DNA of 16,186 nt from F1-60-MAGs149 sp037133215 (GTDB lineage Bacteria; Actinomycetota; Thermoleophilia; Gaiellales; F1-60-MAGs149): positions 1 through 16,186 of the forward strand of contig JBAXOM010000050.1 in NCBI GenBank assembly GCA_037133215.1, in the 5' to 3' direction. Positions 6,028 to 14,195 of this stretch are shown in pieces. The position numbers and the translations under genes were made by a program. Each line of letters opens with the position of its first letter. Positions within the stretch are counted from its first letter, which is position 1. The notes below the pieces were generated by a model, which saw only the letters and a list, made by a program, of their open reading frames with translations, was not told where the DNA came from and ran no database searches.

Positions 6028-7365
6028 ATGTCTGAACTGATGGCAGCACGGGCCCAGATGGGTTCCTCGCTGGCGTTTCACATCATCTTTTCCGTGCTCG
6101 GGATCGGCATGCCCCTCGTGCTGTTGATCGCGGAGGGGCTCTGGCTTCGTACGGGCAAGGACGCGTATCGTCAGTTGGCGCGTACGTGGTCGAAGGCGTT
6201 CGCAGTCACATTTGGTATCGGTGCGGTGTCCGGCACGATGCTCTCGTTCGAGCTCGGATTGCTCTGGCCGCGCTTCATGGAATTTGCCGGCGGCATTATC
6301 GGTATGCCGTTTAGCCTCGAGGGCTTCGCCTTCTTCATTGAGGCGATCTTCCTTGCGCTCTACCTCTATGGCTGGAATCGCCTGTCGCGCCGCGCGCACT
6401 TTATCTGCGGCATACCGCTTGTCTTGAGCGGCTTTGCCTCGACGTTCTTTATCGTCTCGGCGAACTCGTGGATGAACACCCCGACGGGCTTCACGCTCGA
6501 CAAGGATGGGCGGATCACGGATATCGACCCGATCGCTGCGATGTTTAATCCCGCGTTCTTTACGGAGTACTTCCACATGCTGTTTGCCGCGCTCGTCTGC
6601 ACCGGGTTTGCGGTGGCTGCTGTCTATGCGGCGGGCATGTTGAAGGGGCGCCGCGATGAATATCACCGCAAGGGGCTTGCGATTGGCCTGGCCGTCGCGG
6701 CGATCATCTTGCCGATTCAGCTTGTGACGGGCGACCTGATCGCTGTCCAGGTGACCAGGAATCAGCCGCTCAAGTTGGCCACGATGGAAGGGCTCTTCCA
6801 CACCACGAAGAGCGCACCACTGACGGTCTTTGGCATTCCCAACGAGGAGACGCAGACGGTCGACGGGGGTATCGAAATTCCGTATCTCCTCTCGATCCTC
6901 GCCTACAACAGTCCGAGTGCGACGGTCCAGGGCATGGATGCGTTTCCGAAGGAGAACTGGCCGAACCCAGTGATGGTCCACTTCGCGTACGACGTCATGA
7001 TCACGGTCGGGTCGGGGTTGATGCTGCCGGGTCTGATTGCGCTGTTTGCCTGGCGGCGACGGCCCAAGTGGTTGGAGAATCGTCTCTTCTTGTTGATGCT
7101 GCTGTTGAGCGGTCCAGCCGCGTTTGTCTGCCTCGAGGCTGGGTGGGTTACGACGGAGTCGGGTCGACAGCCGTGGGCGATCTACAACATCCTTAGGGTT
7201 GAAGATAGCGTCACGACCGCGACCGGGATCCTGCCGTGGTTCGGGGTCTTTAGTGTCGTGTATGTGCTTTTGATGGTGTTTGGTGCGATGATCCTCTTGC
7301 GGATGGCGTCTCGTCGCCGGGCGCGCCTTGCCATCGCTCAGGCCCAGGTCGTGACGGGTGACTGA
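6028..7365 (+). CDS. cydA: Cytochrome bd-type quinol oxidase subunit I
   Basis: A 445-residue integral membrane subunit that oxidises quinol and carries the three haems for O2 reduction to water. Haem ligands are visible: H18 (AFHII), H183 (EYFHM) and M324 (YDVMI), matching E. coli H19, H186 and M393. E99 and E105 lie on the expected helix, and the signature GRQPW is at 379-383. The quinol-site Lys and Glu are present in PLKLATMEGLF (K249, E254). The protein is about 75 residues shorter than E. coli CydA because the C-terminal part of the Q-loop is missing, as in Bacillus-type enzymes. Four residues after W383 is Asn (N387), where E. coli has Glu445. The start ATG has an excellent ribosome binding site (GGGAGGTGA, 6015-6023). 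The end overlaps cydB by 8 nt. Confidence 0.95.
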   Translation: MSELMAARAQMGSSLAFHIIFSVLGIGMPLVLLIAEGLWLRTGKDAYRQLARTWSKAFAVTFGIGAVSGTMLSFELGLLWPRFMEFAGGIIGMPFSLEGFAFFIEAIFLALYLYGWNRLSRRAHFICGIPLVLSGFASTFFIVSANSWMNTPTGFTLDKDGRITDIDPIAAMFNPAFFTEYFHMLFAALVCTGFAVAAVYAAGMLKGRRDEYHRKGLAIGLAVAAIILPIQLVTGDLIAVQVTRNQPLKLATMEGLFHTTKSAPLTVFGIPNEETQTVDGGIEIPYLLSILAYNSPSATVQGMDAFPKENWPNPVMVHFAYDVMITVGSGLMLPGLIALFAWRRRPKWLENRLFLLMLLLSGPAAFVCLEAGWVTTESGRQPWAIYNILRVEDSVTTATGILPWFGVFSVVYVLLMVFGAMILLRMASRRRARLAIAQAQVVTGD

Positions 7366-8383
7366 TTCCACCCTCGTCGGTCTTGCAGCCTTCTCGCTGA
7401 TCGCGGGACTGAGCGCATACGCCGTTTTTGCGGGTGCCGATTTTGGTGGTGGCGTCTGGGAGCTCTTCTCGTTTGGGCCGCGTCGCGCTGAGCAGCGTGT
7501 GGCAATCGACCGCGCGATGGGCCCGGTCTGGGAAGCCAATCACGTCTGGATCATCTTCGTCATCGTCGTGCTCTTTACGGCCTTCCCAAGCGCATTTGCT
7601 GCGATCTGCATCGGTCTGTTCGGTCCTCTAAGCCTGATCTTGCTTGGCATCGTGTTGCGTGGCGCATCGTTCGTGTTTCGTGCGCACGCCGAGGACCAGC
7701 CACGACTCCAGCACTGGTTTGGTTTTGGCTTCAGCATCTCGAGCCTTGTCACGCCGTTCGCGCTCGGTGCGTCGGCCGGTGCGATCGCCGCTGGAGCGCT
7801 CAAGCCCGACGGTAAGGGTGGCTGGCTGCCGATTCCGTGGAGCGAGTTCTTCCAACCGTTTCCCGTTATCACGGGGCTCCTCGCGGTCTGCATCTGTGCG
7901 TTCCTCGCTGCGACCTTTTTGACCGCCGAGACGGTCGACCCATTGCGCGAGGACTTCCGTCGACGCGCCATGATCGCCGGTGGCGGCGTGGCACTCTTCG
8001 GCACGCTCGGCCTGATCCTGTCGGTCGACACGGCGCCGGAGCTTTCGCATGAGTTGTTGCACGGACGAGCACTGCCGCTCGTGGTCATTGGTGGTGTCCT
8101 GGCGATTGCGAGTTTCGTGATCACCCTGACGGGCGCCTACCGTCTCGCGCGCCATGTCGCCGTCGCCTTTGTGCTGGTCGTCTTGTGGGGCTGGGGTGCA
8201 GCGCAGTGGCCGTACATCGTCACGCCGTTTCTGACGTTCCAGCAGGCCGCGTCGAGCGATGCGATGTTGGTTGTGTTCCTTAGTTGCCTCGGGGCAGGAG
8301 CCGTGATCCTCGTGCCGTCGCTCTACTACCTCTTCCGAGTCTTTAAGGGCACACGCCCAGAGATCGAGTCGGATTCGGCGTGA
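7358..8383 (+). CDS. cydB: Cytochrome bd-type quinol oxidase subunit II
   Basis: A 341-residue multi-spanning membrane protein, the structural partner of CydA. Family landmarks are the first helix ending in GADFGGGVWEL (26-36), the block GPVWEANHVWIIF (55-67), and FLTAET (186-191) after the fifth-helix region. Length is normal for CydB. It starts with GTG at 7358, inside the end of cydA (8-nt overlap), with CAGGT about 8 nt upstream, so translation is probably coupled. Its own stop overlaps the next gene by 4 nt. No cydDC exporter genes or small CydX-type gene are in the window. Confidence 0.95.
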   Translation: MTDSTLVGLAAFSLIAGLSAYAVFAGADFGGGVWELFSFGPRRAEQRVAIDRAMGPVWEANHVWIIFVIVVLFTAFPSAFAAICIGLFGPLSLILLGIVLRGASFVFRAHAEDQPRLQHWFGFGFSISSLVTPFALGASAGAIAAGALKPDGKGGWLPIPWSEFFQPFPVITGLLAVCICAFLAATFLTAETVDPLREDFRRRAMIAGGGVALFGTLGLILSVDTAPELSHELLHGRALPLVVIGGVLAIASFVITLTGAYRLARHVAVAFVLVVLWGWGAAQWPYIVTPFLTFQQAASSDAMLVVFLSCLGAGAVILVPSLYYLFRVFKGTRPEIESDSA

Positions 8384-8763
8384 GGGTCGACGCGATCGTC
8401 GCAGCCGGCTGTGGCGCTGCGTATGTCGGCACCGCAAGTTGGGCATTGTTCGGCGATAGCATCGCGCCACCGTTCGATGTGATGGTCGGGGTCAAGGATG
8501 CCCTGATCGCCGGTATCTGCATCTCGTGGGCGATGGCGGAGCATCGGGGCGGCGAGCGGCGCGCCCGCGGCATCGCCCTCGTGGCTGCGCTGATCATCTT
8601 GATTGACGCGTTTCTCGCACTGGCGGGTGGCGTTGGTCCGTGGCGCACAGAGATCGCGCCTAACGGTTCGCTGGTTGGCTCGTTGATCGTTGGTGTCGTG
8701 CTCGTGGTCGCTGGCTTCGCACTCGTGTGGTTCGTGCGTCGCCCAGATACCGTTAGCCCATGA
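8380..8763 (+). CDS. Small four-helix membrane protein coupled to cydB
   Basis: A 127-residue hydrophobic protein with four predicted transmembrane segments at about 4-23, 36-53, 63-84 and 97-118. A short basic loop (EHRGGERRARG, 54-64) and a charged C-terminus (RRPDTVSP) complete it. I recognise no family. The GTG start at 8380 overlaps the cydB stop in a GTGA arrangement, and its own stop overlaps the following gene by 4 nt (ATGA). It is therefore almost certainly translated as part of the cyd operon. It is far longer than the CydX/CydS single-helix subunits (roughly 30-40 residues), so it is not a standard accessory subunit. A role in assembly, stability or membrane partnering of the bd oxidase is an inference from position only. 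Confidence 0.8.
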   Translation: MRVDAIVAAGCGAAYVGTASWALFGDSIAPPFDVMVGVKDALIAGICISWAMAEHRGGERRARGIALVAALIILIDAFLALAGGVGPWRTEIAPNGSLVGSLIVGVVLVVAGFALVWFVRRPDTVSP

Positions 8764-9794
8764 CGGTTCCACCGACCATGCGCGCCGTGCTCTTGACGCG
8801 ACACGGTGACCTCGATGCGCTCGTGCTCGACCCGGCCCGGCCAACACCTCAACCGGGCGCTGGCGAGCTGGTGATCCGCGTTGACGCGTGTGCGATCAAC
8901 AACACCGATATCAACACGCGCGTTGGCTGGTATGCCCAAGGCGACGACAACGGTGCCTGGAGTGAGCCTCTCGCGTTTCCGATTATTCAGGGCGCGGACG
9001 TCTGTGGTGTCATCGCGCAGGTGGGGGAGGGCGTGCCTCACGAGCGGGTCGGTGAGCGGGTGATTACGGACCCGTGGGTGCGCGACCCAGCGGCTCCGGA
9101 TGACCTCGACCGTGCGGGCTACATCGGCTCGGAGATCAACGGCGGGTATGCCGACTTTATGGTCGTGCCGGCGATCAATGCGCACGGTGTCTCGGCGCGC
9201 CTGTCGGCTGTCCAGCTCGCCTCATTCGCCACGTCGGCTGGCACCGCTCTCGACATGCTGCGACGGGCCGAGGTTGGGTCGGGGGAGCGCGTGTTGATCA
9301 CGGGCGCCTCGGGCGGCGTCGGCCTCTATGCCGTGCAGCTTGCGCGGGCGTTTGGGGCAATCCCGGTTGGCGTCTGCGACCCAGCGAAGGCAGCACTCGT
9401 GTGCGAGTTTGGAGCGGCCGAGACGATTGACCGCGCAGCAAATCCAACCGAGCTCGAGCCATTTGATGTTGTTGTCGATGTCGTTGGTGGTCCTCACTGG
9501 CCGTCGCTCCTCGAGGCGTTGCGGCGGGGCGGTCGCTATGTCGTCTCTGGTGCGATTGGGGGTCCACTCGTCGAGCTCGACCTGCGCACGCTGTACCTCA
9601 AGGACCTCGTCTTGATCGGCGCGACGATCACACAGCCCGCAGTCTTCGCCGAGCTCGTCGAGTTGATTGAGCGCGGTGCGATCAAGCCAGCCGTCGCAGC
9701 GACGTTTTCGCTCGAGCAGATCCACGAGGCGCAGCGCATGTTCGTCGAGAAGAACTTTGTCGGCAAGATCGTGCTCGATCTCGCGGGCAGTTAG
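8760..9794 (+). CDS. MDR-family quinone-oxidoreductase-like dehydrogenase
   Basis: A 344-residue medium-chain dehydrogenase/reductase. The N-terminal GroES-like domain includes GELVIRVDACAINNTDI (35-51) and GADVCGVIAQVG (78-89). The Rossmann domain starts near 176 with the nucleotide motif TGASGGVG (181-188), and DVVVDVVGG is at 236-244. The structural-zinc cysteine cluster of zinc alcohol dehydrogenases is absent and NNTD replaces the usual CGTD. It therefore fits the zinc-independent quinone oxidoreductase/enoyl reductase branch, which uses NAD(P)H. The ATG at 8760 overlaps the previous stop (ATGA). Placement directly behind a quinol oxidase is suggestive, but MDR substrates cannot be read from sequence. 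Met7 is a possible alternative start. Confidence 0.88.
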   Translation: MTVPPTMRAVLLTRHGDLDALVLDPARPTPQPGAGELVIRVDACAINNTDINTRVGWYAQGDDNGAWSEPLAFPIIQGADVCGVIAQVGEGVPHERVGERVITDPWVRDPAAPDDLDRAGYIGSEINGGYADFMVVPAINAHGVSARLSAVQLASFATSAGTALDMLRRAEVGSGERVLITGASGGVGLYAVQLARAFGAIPVGVCDPAKAALVCEFGAAETIDRAANPTELEPFDVVVDVVGGPHWPSLLEALRRGGRYVVSGAIGGPLVELDLRTLYLKDLVLIGATITQPAVFAELVELIERGAIKPAVAATFSLEQIHEAQRMFVEKNFVGKIVLDLAGS

Positions 9795-9803
9795 GATGCA
9801 CCC

Positions 9804-11114
9804 GTGGACGTAGCCCTCCGAGACGAAGCGGTCGAGTTGCTGCGCGATCTTGTGCGCGTCGACTCGTCGAACCCGCCGGGGCGCGAGACGCCTGTCGCGA
9901 TGGTCGTCAAGAAGTACCTCGAGGCCAATGGTCTGGAGGTCGAACTCGTCGCGCGCGATCCCGAGCGCGCCAACCTGATCACGCGTCTGCCGGGTACCGG
10001 CGACGGACCGTCGCTCGCACTGATGGGCCATACCGATGTGGTGCCGGCCGATGCTGAGGATTGGACGCACCCGCCGTTTGGCGCTCACCTTGATGACGAC
10101 GGCTACATCTGGGGCCGTGGCACGTGCGACATGAAGAACGAACTCGCGACGCGGTGTGTGACGATCGCCCACCTTGCCCGCACCGGCTTTCAACCCCGTG
10201 GCGATCTGCTCTTGATCTCGCAGGCCGACGAAGAGGACGGCATGGAGGAGGTCGGCATGCCCTGGCTCCTCAAGGAGCGGCCCGATCTCAAGTGTGATTA
10301 CGCAATCGATGAGGGTGGCGGCATGCGCATCGAGCTCGCCGATGGTCGCGTGGTCTACACGCTGCAGGTCGGCGAGAAGGCCACGCTGCCCGCCACGATC
10401 ACCGCGCTCGGCGAGGCGGGTCATGCCTCCGTACCGACGCTCGGTCGCAACGCGGTGCCACTCCTTGCCACGCTGATCCAGCGCCTCGCCGTGCACAGGA
10501 CACGCAAGCGTCTCGTACCGGCGATTCGTGAGATGGTGGCCTCGCTTGGGATCGATCCCGATCAGGATCTCGAGGTCGTGGCGGCGCAGGTGAGTGCGCT
10601 GCACCCGATGTTTGGTGCAGAGATCGACGCGCTCTTAGGCATCACGATTGCCCCAACCCTGTTGACCGGTTCGAGCGCCCGTAACGTCTTGCCAGGCCGT
10701 GCCTCCGTCGGCGTGGACTGTCGCATCCTGCCGGGCGACACCGAAGCCGATCTCGAGCGCGAACTACGCGAGGCCCTCGGCACGGATATCCCGTACGAGT
10801 TCGTCTACGACCAGCAGATCAACGGTGGCACTGAGTCCGCCCTTGGGACGCCGCTGCACGAGGCGATCAGCGCGGCCCTCGAGGCTCACGATCCCGGCGC
10901 GATCATCGTGCCGAGTCTCTCGACCGGTTTTACGGATGCGGCCTACATTCGCCAGGCCTTCGGCACGATTGCGTACGGCTTCTGGCCCCTCACCTACACG
11001 CCGATCGACGTCTACGAGGGCGGCATGCACAACAAGGACGAGCGCATCCATCGCGACGACCTTGGTGTAGCCACCGAGCTTCAGATCGACATCGTTCGAC
11101 GCCTGCTCGGTTAG
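9804..11114 (+). CDS. M20-family zinc metallopeptidase
   Basis: A 436-residue cytosolic hydrolase of the ArgE/DapE/ACY1/CPG2 group, acting on dipeptides or N-acyl amino acids. Metal and catalytic residues are visible: MGHTDVVP (H76, D78), GRGTCDMKNE (D109), the general base in ADEEDG (E143/E144), and a late metal-ligand histidine in GGMHNKDE (H409). The lid/dimerisation domain spans roughly 187-310, with GEAGHASVP (203-211) carrying the cross-dimer H207. The GTG start at 9804 is 9 nt after the preceding stop, behind AGGA. A nearby ATG at 9796 is out of frame. Its stop codon interlocks with that of the convergent permease gene. The exact substrate is unknown. Confidence 0.9.
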   Translation: MDVALRDEAVELLRDLVRVDSSNPPGRETPVAMVVKKYLEANGLEVELVARDPERANLITRLPGTGDGPSLALMGHTDVVPADAEDWTHPPFGAHLDDDGYIWGRGTCDMKNELATRCVTIAHLARTGFQPRGDLLLISQADEEDGMEEVGMPWLLKERPDLKCDYAIDEGGGMRIELADGRVVYTLQVGEKATLPATITALGEAGHASVPTLGRNAVPLLATLIQRLAVHRTRKRLVPAIREMVASLGIDPDQDLEVVAAQVSALHPMFGAEIDALLGITIAPTLLTGSSARNVLPGRASVGVDCRILPGDTEADLERELREALGTDIPYEFVYDQQINGGTESALGTPLHEAISAALEAHDPGAIIVPSLSTGFTDAAYIRQAFGTIAYGFWPLTYTPIDVYEGGMHNKDERIHRDDLGVATELQIDIVRRLLG

Positions 11115-11887
11115 CGCTGTTCGGCTGCGCGTAGTCCGGTCACGGACCAGATGCCGAGCACGATGCCGCCGATCAGAATCACGAGCCAGGCCGTCACGAT
11201 AGGGCCCGTCGTGCCGGCCATCAGCGCCCTGCCGCCCTCGAGCAAAAACGTGACGGGGTTGACGTCGGCGACGTGACGAATCCAGCCACTGAGCAGTTCG
11301 ATCGGGACGTAAACGGGCGCGAGAAAGAGCAGGATGAAGAAGGGAATCTGCATCAGGGGCGTGACGCTGAGGGTCTGGAAGCGGAAGGCGATGCCGAGTG
11401 CCCAGAGCGAGCCGAGGATATTTGACGTGAGTGCCAGCAGGAAAAGCAACGCAATCTGGCCCGGCGAGCCAAGGATATTGATGCCACAGATGAGCGCGAC
11501 GATCGTGACGAAGATGATGGTGACGGCCGAGCGCACGAGCGCGGCGAGGCCGTAGCCGCACATAATCGCGCTGCGTCGGGGCGTTGCGATCATGAGTCGG
11601 CGGGCAAAGCCATTTTCGAAATCGCGTGCCACCGCGAAGCCAATAAAAATGCCGCCAAACATTGACGATTGAAACAACACGAAGACGTACTGAAACGACG
11701 TGTAACCAGGTGCGTAGTCAAAGCCCGGGATGCGGCTGAGGTCGGACAGGCCCCCAGCGAAGGCAGCAAAGAAGAGCATCGGAAAGAGCAGGCTGGGCAA
11801 TACGAGTGCCGGGTTCTTGAAGAACGAAGACGATTGGCGCAAGGCAATGCCTCGTACGGCCGTCAACCAGTGCGCGAAGCCACTCAT
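11111..11887 (-). CDS. ABC-2 type permease, second of pair
   Basis: A 258-residue membrane subunit of an ABC exporter. The start at 11887 forms an ATGA overlap with the upstream permease stop. About six transmembrane segments are visible, with a first helix around PALVLPSLLFPMLFFAAF (26-43). Typical DrrB/ABC-2 features are a cytoplasmic RDFENGFARRLMIATP loop (88-103) and the conserved late block DVNPVTFLLEGGRALM. It probably forms a heterodimeric channel with the other permease and is powered by the DrrA-like ATPase encoded first in the operon. The cargo is unknown; relatives export lipophilic compounds or drugs. Its stop codon overlaps that of the convergent peptidase gene. Confidence 0.9.
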   Translation of the reverse strand: MSGFAHWLTAVRGIALRQSSSFFKNPALVLPSLLFPMLFFAAFAGGLSDLSRIPGFDYAPGYTSFQYVFVLFQSSMFGGIFIGFAVARDFENGFARRLMIATPRRSAIMCGYGLAALVRSAVTIIFVTIVALICGINILGSPGQIALLFLLALTSNILGSLWALGIAFRFQTLSVTPLMQIPFFILLFLAPVYVPIELLSGWIRHVADVNPVTFLLEGGRALMAGTTGPIVTAWLVILIGGIVLGIWSVTGLRAAEQR

Positions 11888-12663
11888 GTGCGTTGAAGCC
11901 TTCCTCGCATGGCGGCGGCCGAGCCAATAATACCGAGCACTGCGATCGCGAATGCGACGAGGAAGCCGGTCGCGAGCGCGGGTCCATCCCAGCCGGTGAT
12001 GATCAGGCTGCGCACTGCGTCGACGAGATACGTGATCGGATTGCCGGTCGCCACCCAGCGAAACCACGTGATCGGGATAAGGTCGAGGGGTAGGTTGATG
12101 GTGCTTAGAAAGAGCAGCACGAAGAGCAGGGGAAAGAGGCCCTGTACGGCTTCGCCATTACCTGTGCGGAGTGCAGCGGCAATACCAATCGAACCGAAGC
12201 CAATGGCCATCAGGATCACGAGCAGGTAGATCACGACCACGCCAGCGACTCCCGACGCAATCGTGGCGCCACCGATAAATCCGGCTGCGAGGTAGCACGT
12301 GGCTTGAAAGACGCCGAGGGTGATCGCTCCGCCGAGTTGACCAAGCACCAAGGCTGCACCACTCATCGGCGTCAACGACAGTCGGCTCAAAAAGCCCGTC
12401 TCGATGTCGGTGGCAAGGTCTGTGCCGGCGCCGCCCGTCGCGAAGATCGCGCCCTGCATAAACGTCACGGCCAGTGCGAAGTCGAAGTATGAGACGCTCG
12501 GAAAGCCAGGCAGGTTCTCTGCTGCGTGCAGGCCGCCAGACGAGACGAAGAGCAGCATGATTGGGAAGATAATCGCCGGAATGATGGAGGCTGGTTGGCG
12601 GAATGTCCGACGCACGCTGCGTTCGGAGATCACGAGCACCTGGGTGGCGAGTACGGCGCTCAC
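11884..12663 (-). CDS. ABC-2 type permease, first of pair
   Basis: A 259-residue multi-spanning permease of the ABC-2/DrrB type. The first helix is IIPAIIFPIMLLFVSSGG (27-44). The loop TDLATDIETGFLSRLSLTPM (82-101) matches the family's coupling-helix region, and TGNPITYLVDAVRSLI near the last helix is the conserved ABC-2 block. It starts with GTG at 12663 in a GTGA overlap with the ATPase stop and ends in an ATGA overlap with the second permease, so all three products are probably made in fixed proportion. It is similar in layout but not close in sequence to its partner, suggesting an asymmetric transporter. Confidence 0.9.
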   Translation of the reverse strand: MSAVLATQVLVISERSVRRTFRQPASIIPAIIFPIMLLFVSSGGLHAAENLPGFPSVSYFDFALAVTFMQGAIFATGGAGTDLATDIETGFLSRLSLTPMSGAALVLGQLGGAITLGVFQATCYLAAGFIGGATIASGVAGVVVIYLLVILMAIGFGSIGIAAALRTGNGEAVQGLFPLLFVLLFLSTINLPLDLIPITWFRWVATGNPITYLVDAVRSLIITGWDGPALATGFLVAFAIAVLGIIGSAAAMRGRLQRT

Positions 12664-13634
12664 GAGGTGGGCGTCTCGTCCTCATCGCTGTCGCCCGACC
12701 CCTCGAGCGAGCGGCCGGTCTTCTCGAGAAAGACGTCATCTAGGGTCGGCTCACGAAGTCGCAACTGATGAACGACTATGCCTTGCGCGTCGAGTGCGCG
12801 GACGATCGCCGCGACATCGCCGACTCCCTCATTGAGGCGAATCGACGCACTCGTACCACGAGTCACCATCGGCTCACCGAACGGCGCGAGTGCGCCTTCG
12901 AGGTCGGCGAGGCGTGCCGCGTCGTGCGGCTCAATCTCGACGCTTGAGCGACCGACTTCGGCCTTCAATTCGTCAGGTGTGCCTTCAACCACGATCTTGC
13001 CGTGGTCGATAATGCCGACTCGATTGGCGAGCGCGTCAGCCTCTTCGAGGTACTGCGTGGTCAGAAAGACCGTCACGCCATCTTCTCGGCTGAGGCGCGC
13101 CACCTCGTCCCAGAGTGCCGAACGACTCTGGGGGTCAAGGCCTGTGGTCGGCTCATCGAGAAACAGCACGCGGGGGCTGTGGAGCAGGGCGAGTGCGAGA
13201 TCGAGGCGGCGCTTCATGCCACCGGAGTAGCCCCCGACTTTGCGGTCGGCTGCGTCGGTCAGGCCGACGCGTTCGAGCAGGTCGTCGCCTCGCTGCTTTA
13301 GGTCAGCGCCCTTCATGCCATGCAGCGAACCTTGCAATTTGATGTGCTCACGACCGGTCAAGAAACGATCGAGGGCGGCCTCTTGCAGTGCAGCACCGAT
13401 CGACGCGCGCACCTGTGGGCCCTGCTTGACGATGTCGAACCCGGCGACCGTGGCGGTCCCAGCCGTCGGCGGCAGCAGCGTCGTGAGCATCAGTACGGTC
13501 GTCGATTTGCCGGCACCGTTCGGGCCGAGGAATCCGTAGATCTCACCCTCGGCTACCGTCAGGTCGATGCCGTCGACTGCGCGCGGCCCCTTCTTGAATT
13601 CGCGAACGAGTCCGCGTACTTCGATTGCACCCAT
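12660..13634 (-). CDS. DrrA-like ABC exporter ATPase
   Basis: A 324-residue ATP-binding subunit. Walker A is GPNGAGKST (37-45), the signature is YSGGMKRR (136-143) and Walker B is VLFLDEPTTGLDP (156-168). The switch position reads TTQYLEEAD with Gln194 in place of the usual His, which is typical of the daunorubicin-resistance DrrA group. The C-terminal extension ending in LREPTLDDVFLEKTGRSL is also characteristic of DrrA-type ATPases. The ATG at 13634 is chosen because the conserved domain starts at once; an upstream GTG at 13670 is possible and the ribosome binding site is weak. It heads the operon with two permeases and is divergent from a small membrane-protein gene 68 bp away. Confidence 0.93.
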   Translation of the reverse strand: MGAIEVRGLVREFKKGPRAVDGIDLTVAEGEIYGFLGPNGAGKSTTVLMLTTLLPPTAGTATVAGFDIVKQGPQVRASIGAALQEAALDRFLTGREHIKLQGSLHGMKGADLKQRGDDLLERVGLTDAADRKVGGYSGGMKRRLDLALALLHSPRVLFLDEPTTGLDPQSRSALWDEVARLSREDGVTVFLTTQYLEEADALANRVGIIDHGKIVVEGTPDELKAEVGRSSVEIEPHDAARLADLEGALAPFGEPMVTRGTSASIRLNEGVGDVAAIVRALDAQGIVVHQLRLREPTLDDVFLEKTGRSLEGSGDSDEDETPTS

Positions 13635-13702
13635 GCGCTGCAGTCTACGATGCCTCTCCCTCCTCGGCACAGCACGTGAGAACGTCAGATAGTGTGCGGG
13701 AG

Positions 13703-14194
13703 ATGACGTTGGCCCCCATCGCAATCTTGCAGATAGCTAATGGGCTGGGCTGGGCCGTGTTAGGCGCCGCCAATCTGATCGTCTTGTACGCGACGGATGG
13801 TGAGCCGATGTTTGGTTGGTGGGCCTCGCTCGTGGTCGCCGCTGGAGTAGGGGTGGCTTTAGGGATCGCGTCAGCACTCGCTGTTCGCTCATCGCTCGCG
13901 AGCGCCGAGCCTGCGGTTGGCGTCCCGCTGGCGGCACCGAGTGAGGCTGTTGGTCGTTGCATCGGGCCGGTCGCGTTTGCGGCGGTGCTCCTGCTGGTGC
14001 TGGCCTTGATCCCGGGTGCGCTTGAGTATCGCGGTCTGGCCGCAGCGCTCTTTCTGATGATCGGTCTCGCCTACCTGCCATTGGGTGCGTGGGTCCGGCG
14101 GTTCGAAGAGTCCAACGGTGTGATCGTCACGCAGCCGGTCAATCGGTACGGCCTGCGCACGGGCGCGATCCGCGCGCTGCGCCTTCCTCGCTAG
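13703..14194 (+). CDS. Small membrane protein, unknown family
   Basis: About 163 residues with four predicted transmembrane segments (7-30, 39-61, 88-105, 111-131) and a polar C-terminal tail with WVRRFEESNGV (130-140). I do not recognise a family. The start is uncertain. The ATG at 13703 sits directly against GGGAG (13698-13702), which is too close. A TTG at 13709 would have ideal spacing from the same motif, and a GTG at 13694 is also in frame. It diverges from the ABC exporter operon and converges on the membrane-protein gene at 14196 with one base between the two stop codons. No intrinsic terminator is visible between them. Confidence 0.7.
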   Translation: MTLAPIAILQIANGLGWAVLGAANLIVLYATDGEPMFGWWASLVVAAGVGVALGIASALAVRSSLASAEPAVGVPLAAPSEAVGRCIGPVAFAAVLLLVLALIPGALEYRGLAAALFLMIGLAYLPLGAWVRRFEESNGVIVTQPVNRYGLRTGAIRALRLPR

Positions 14195-14195
14195 C

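Noticed and set aside
5959..7539. Minus-strand open frame of 526 codons opposite cydA
   Set aside because: It is antisense to an unmistakable cydA gene, very rich in Arg, His and Asp, and has no recognisable fold or motif.
9222..10604. Minus-strand open frame of 460 codons across the MDR and M20 genes
   Set aside because: It spans two well-supported genes in antisense and has the composition expected of a high-GC shadow frame.
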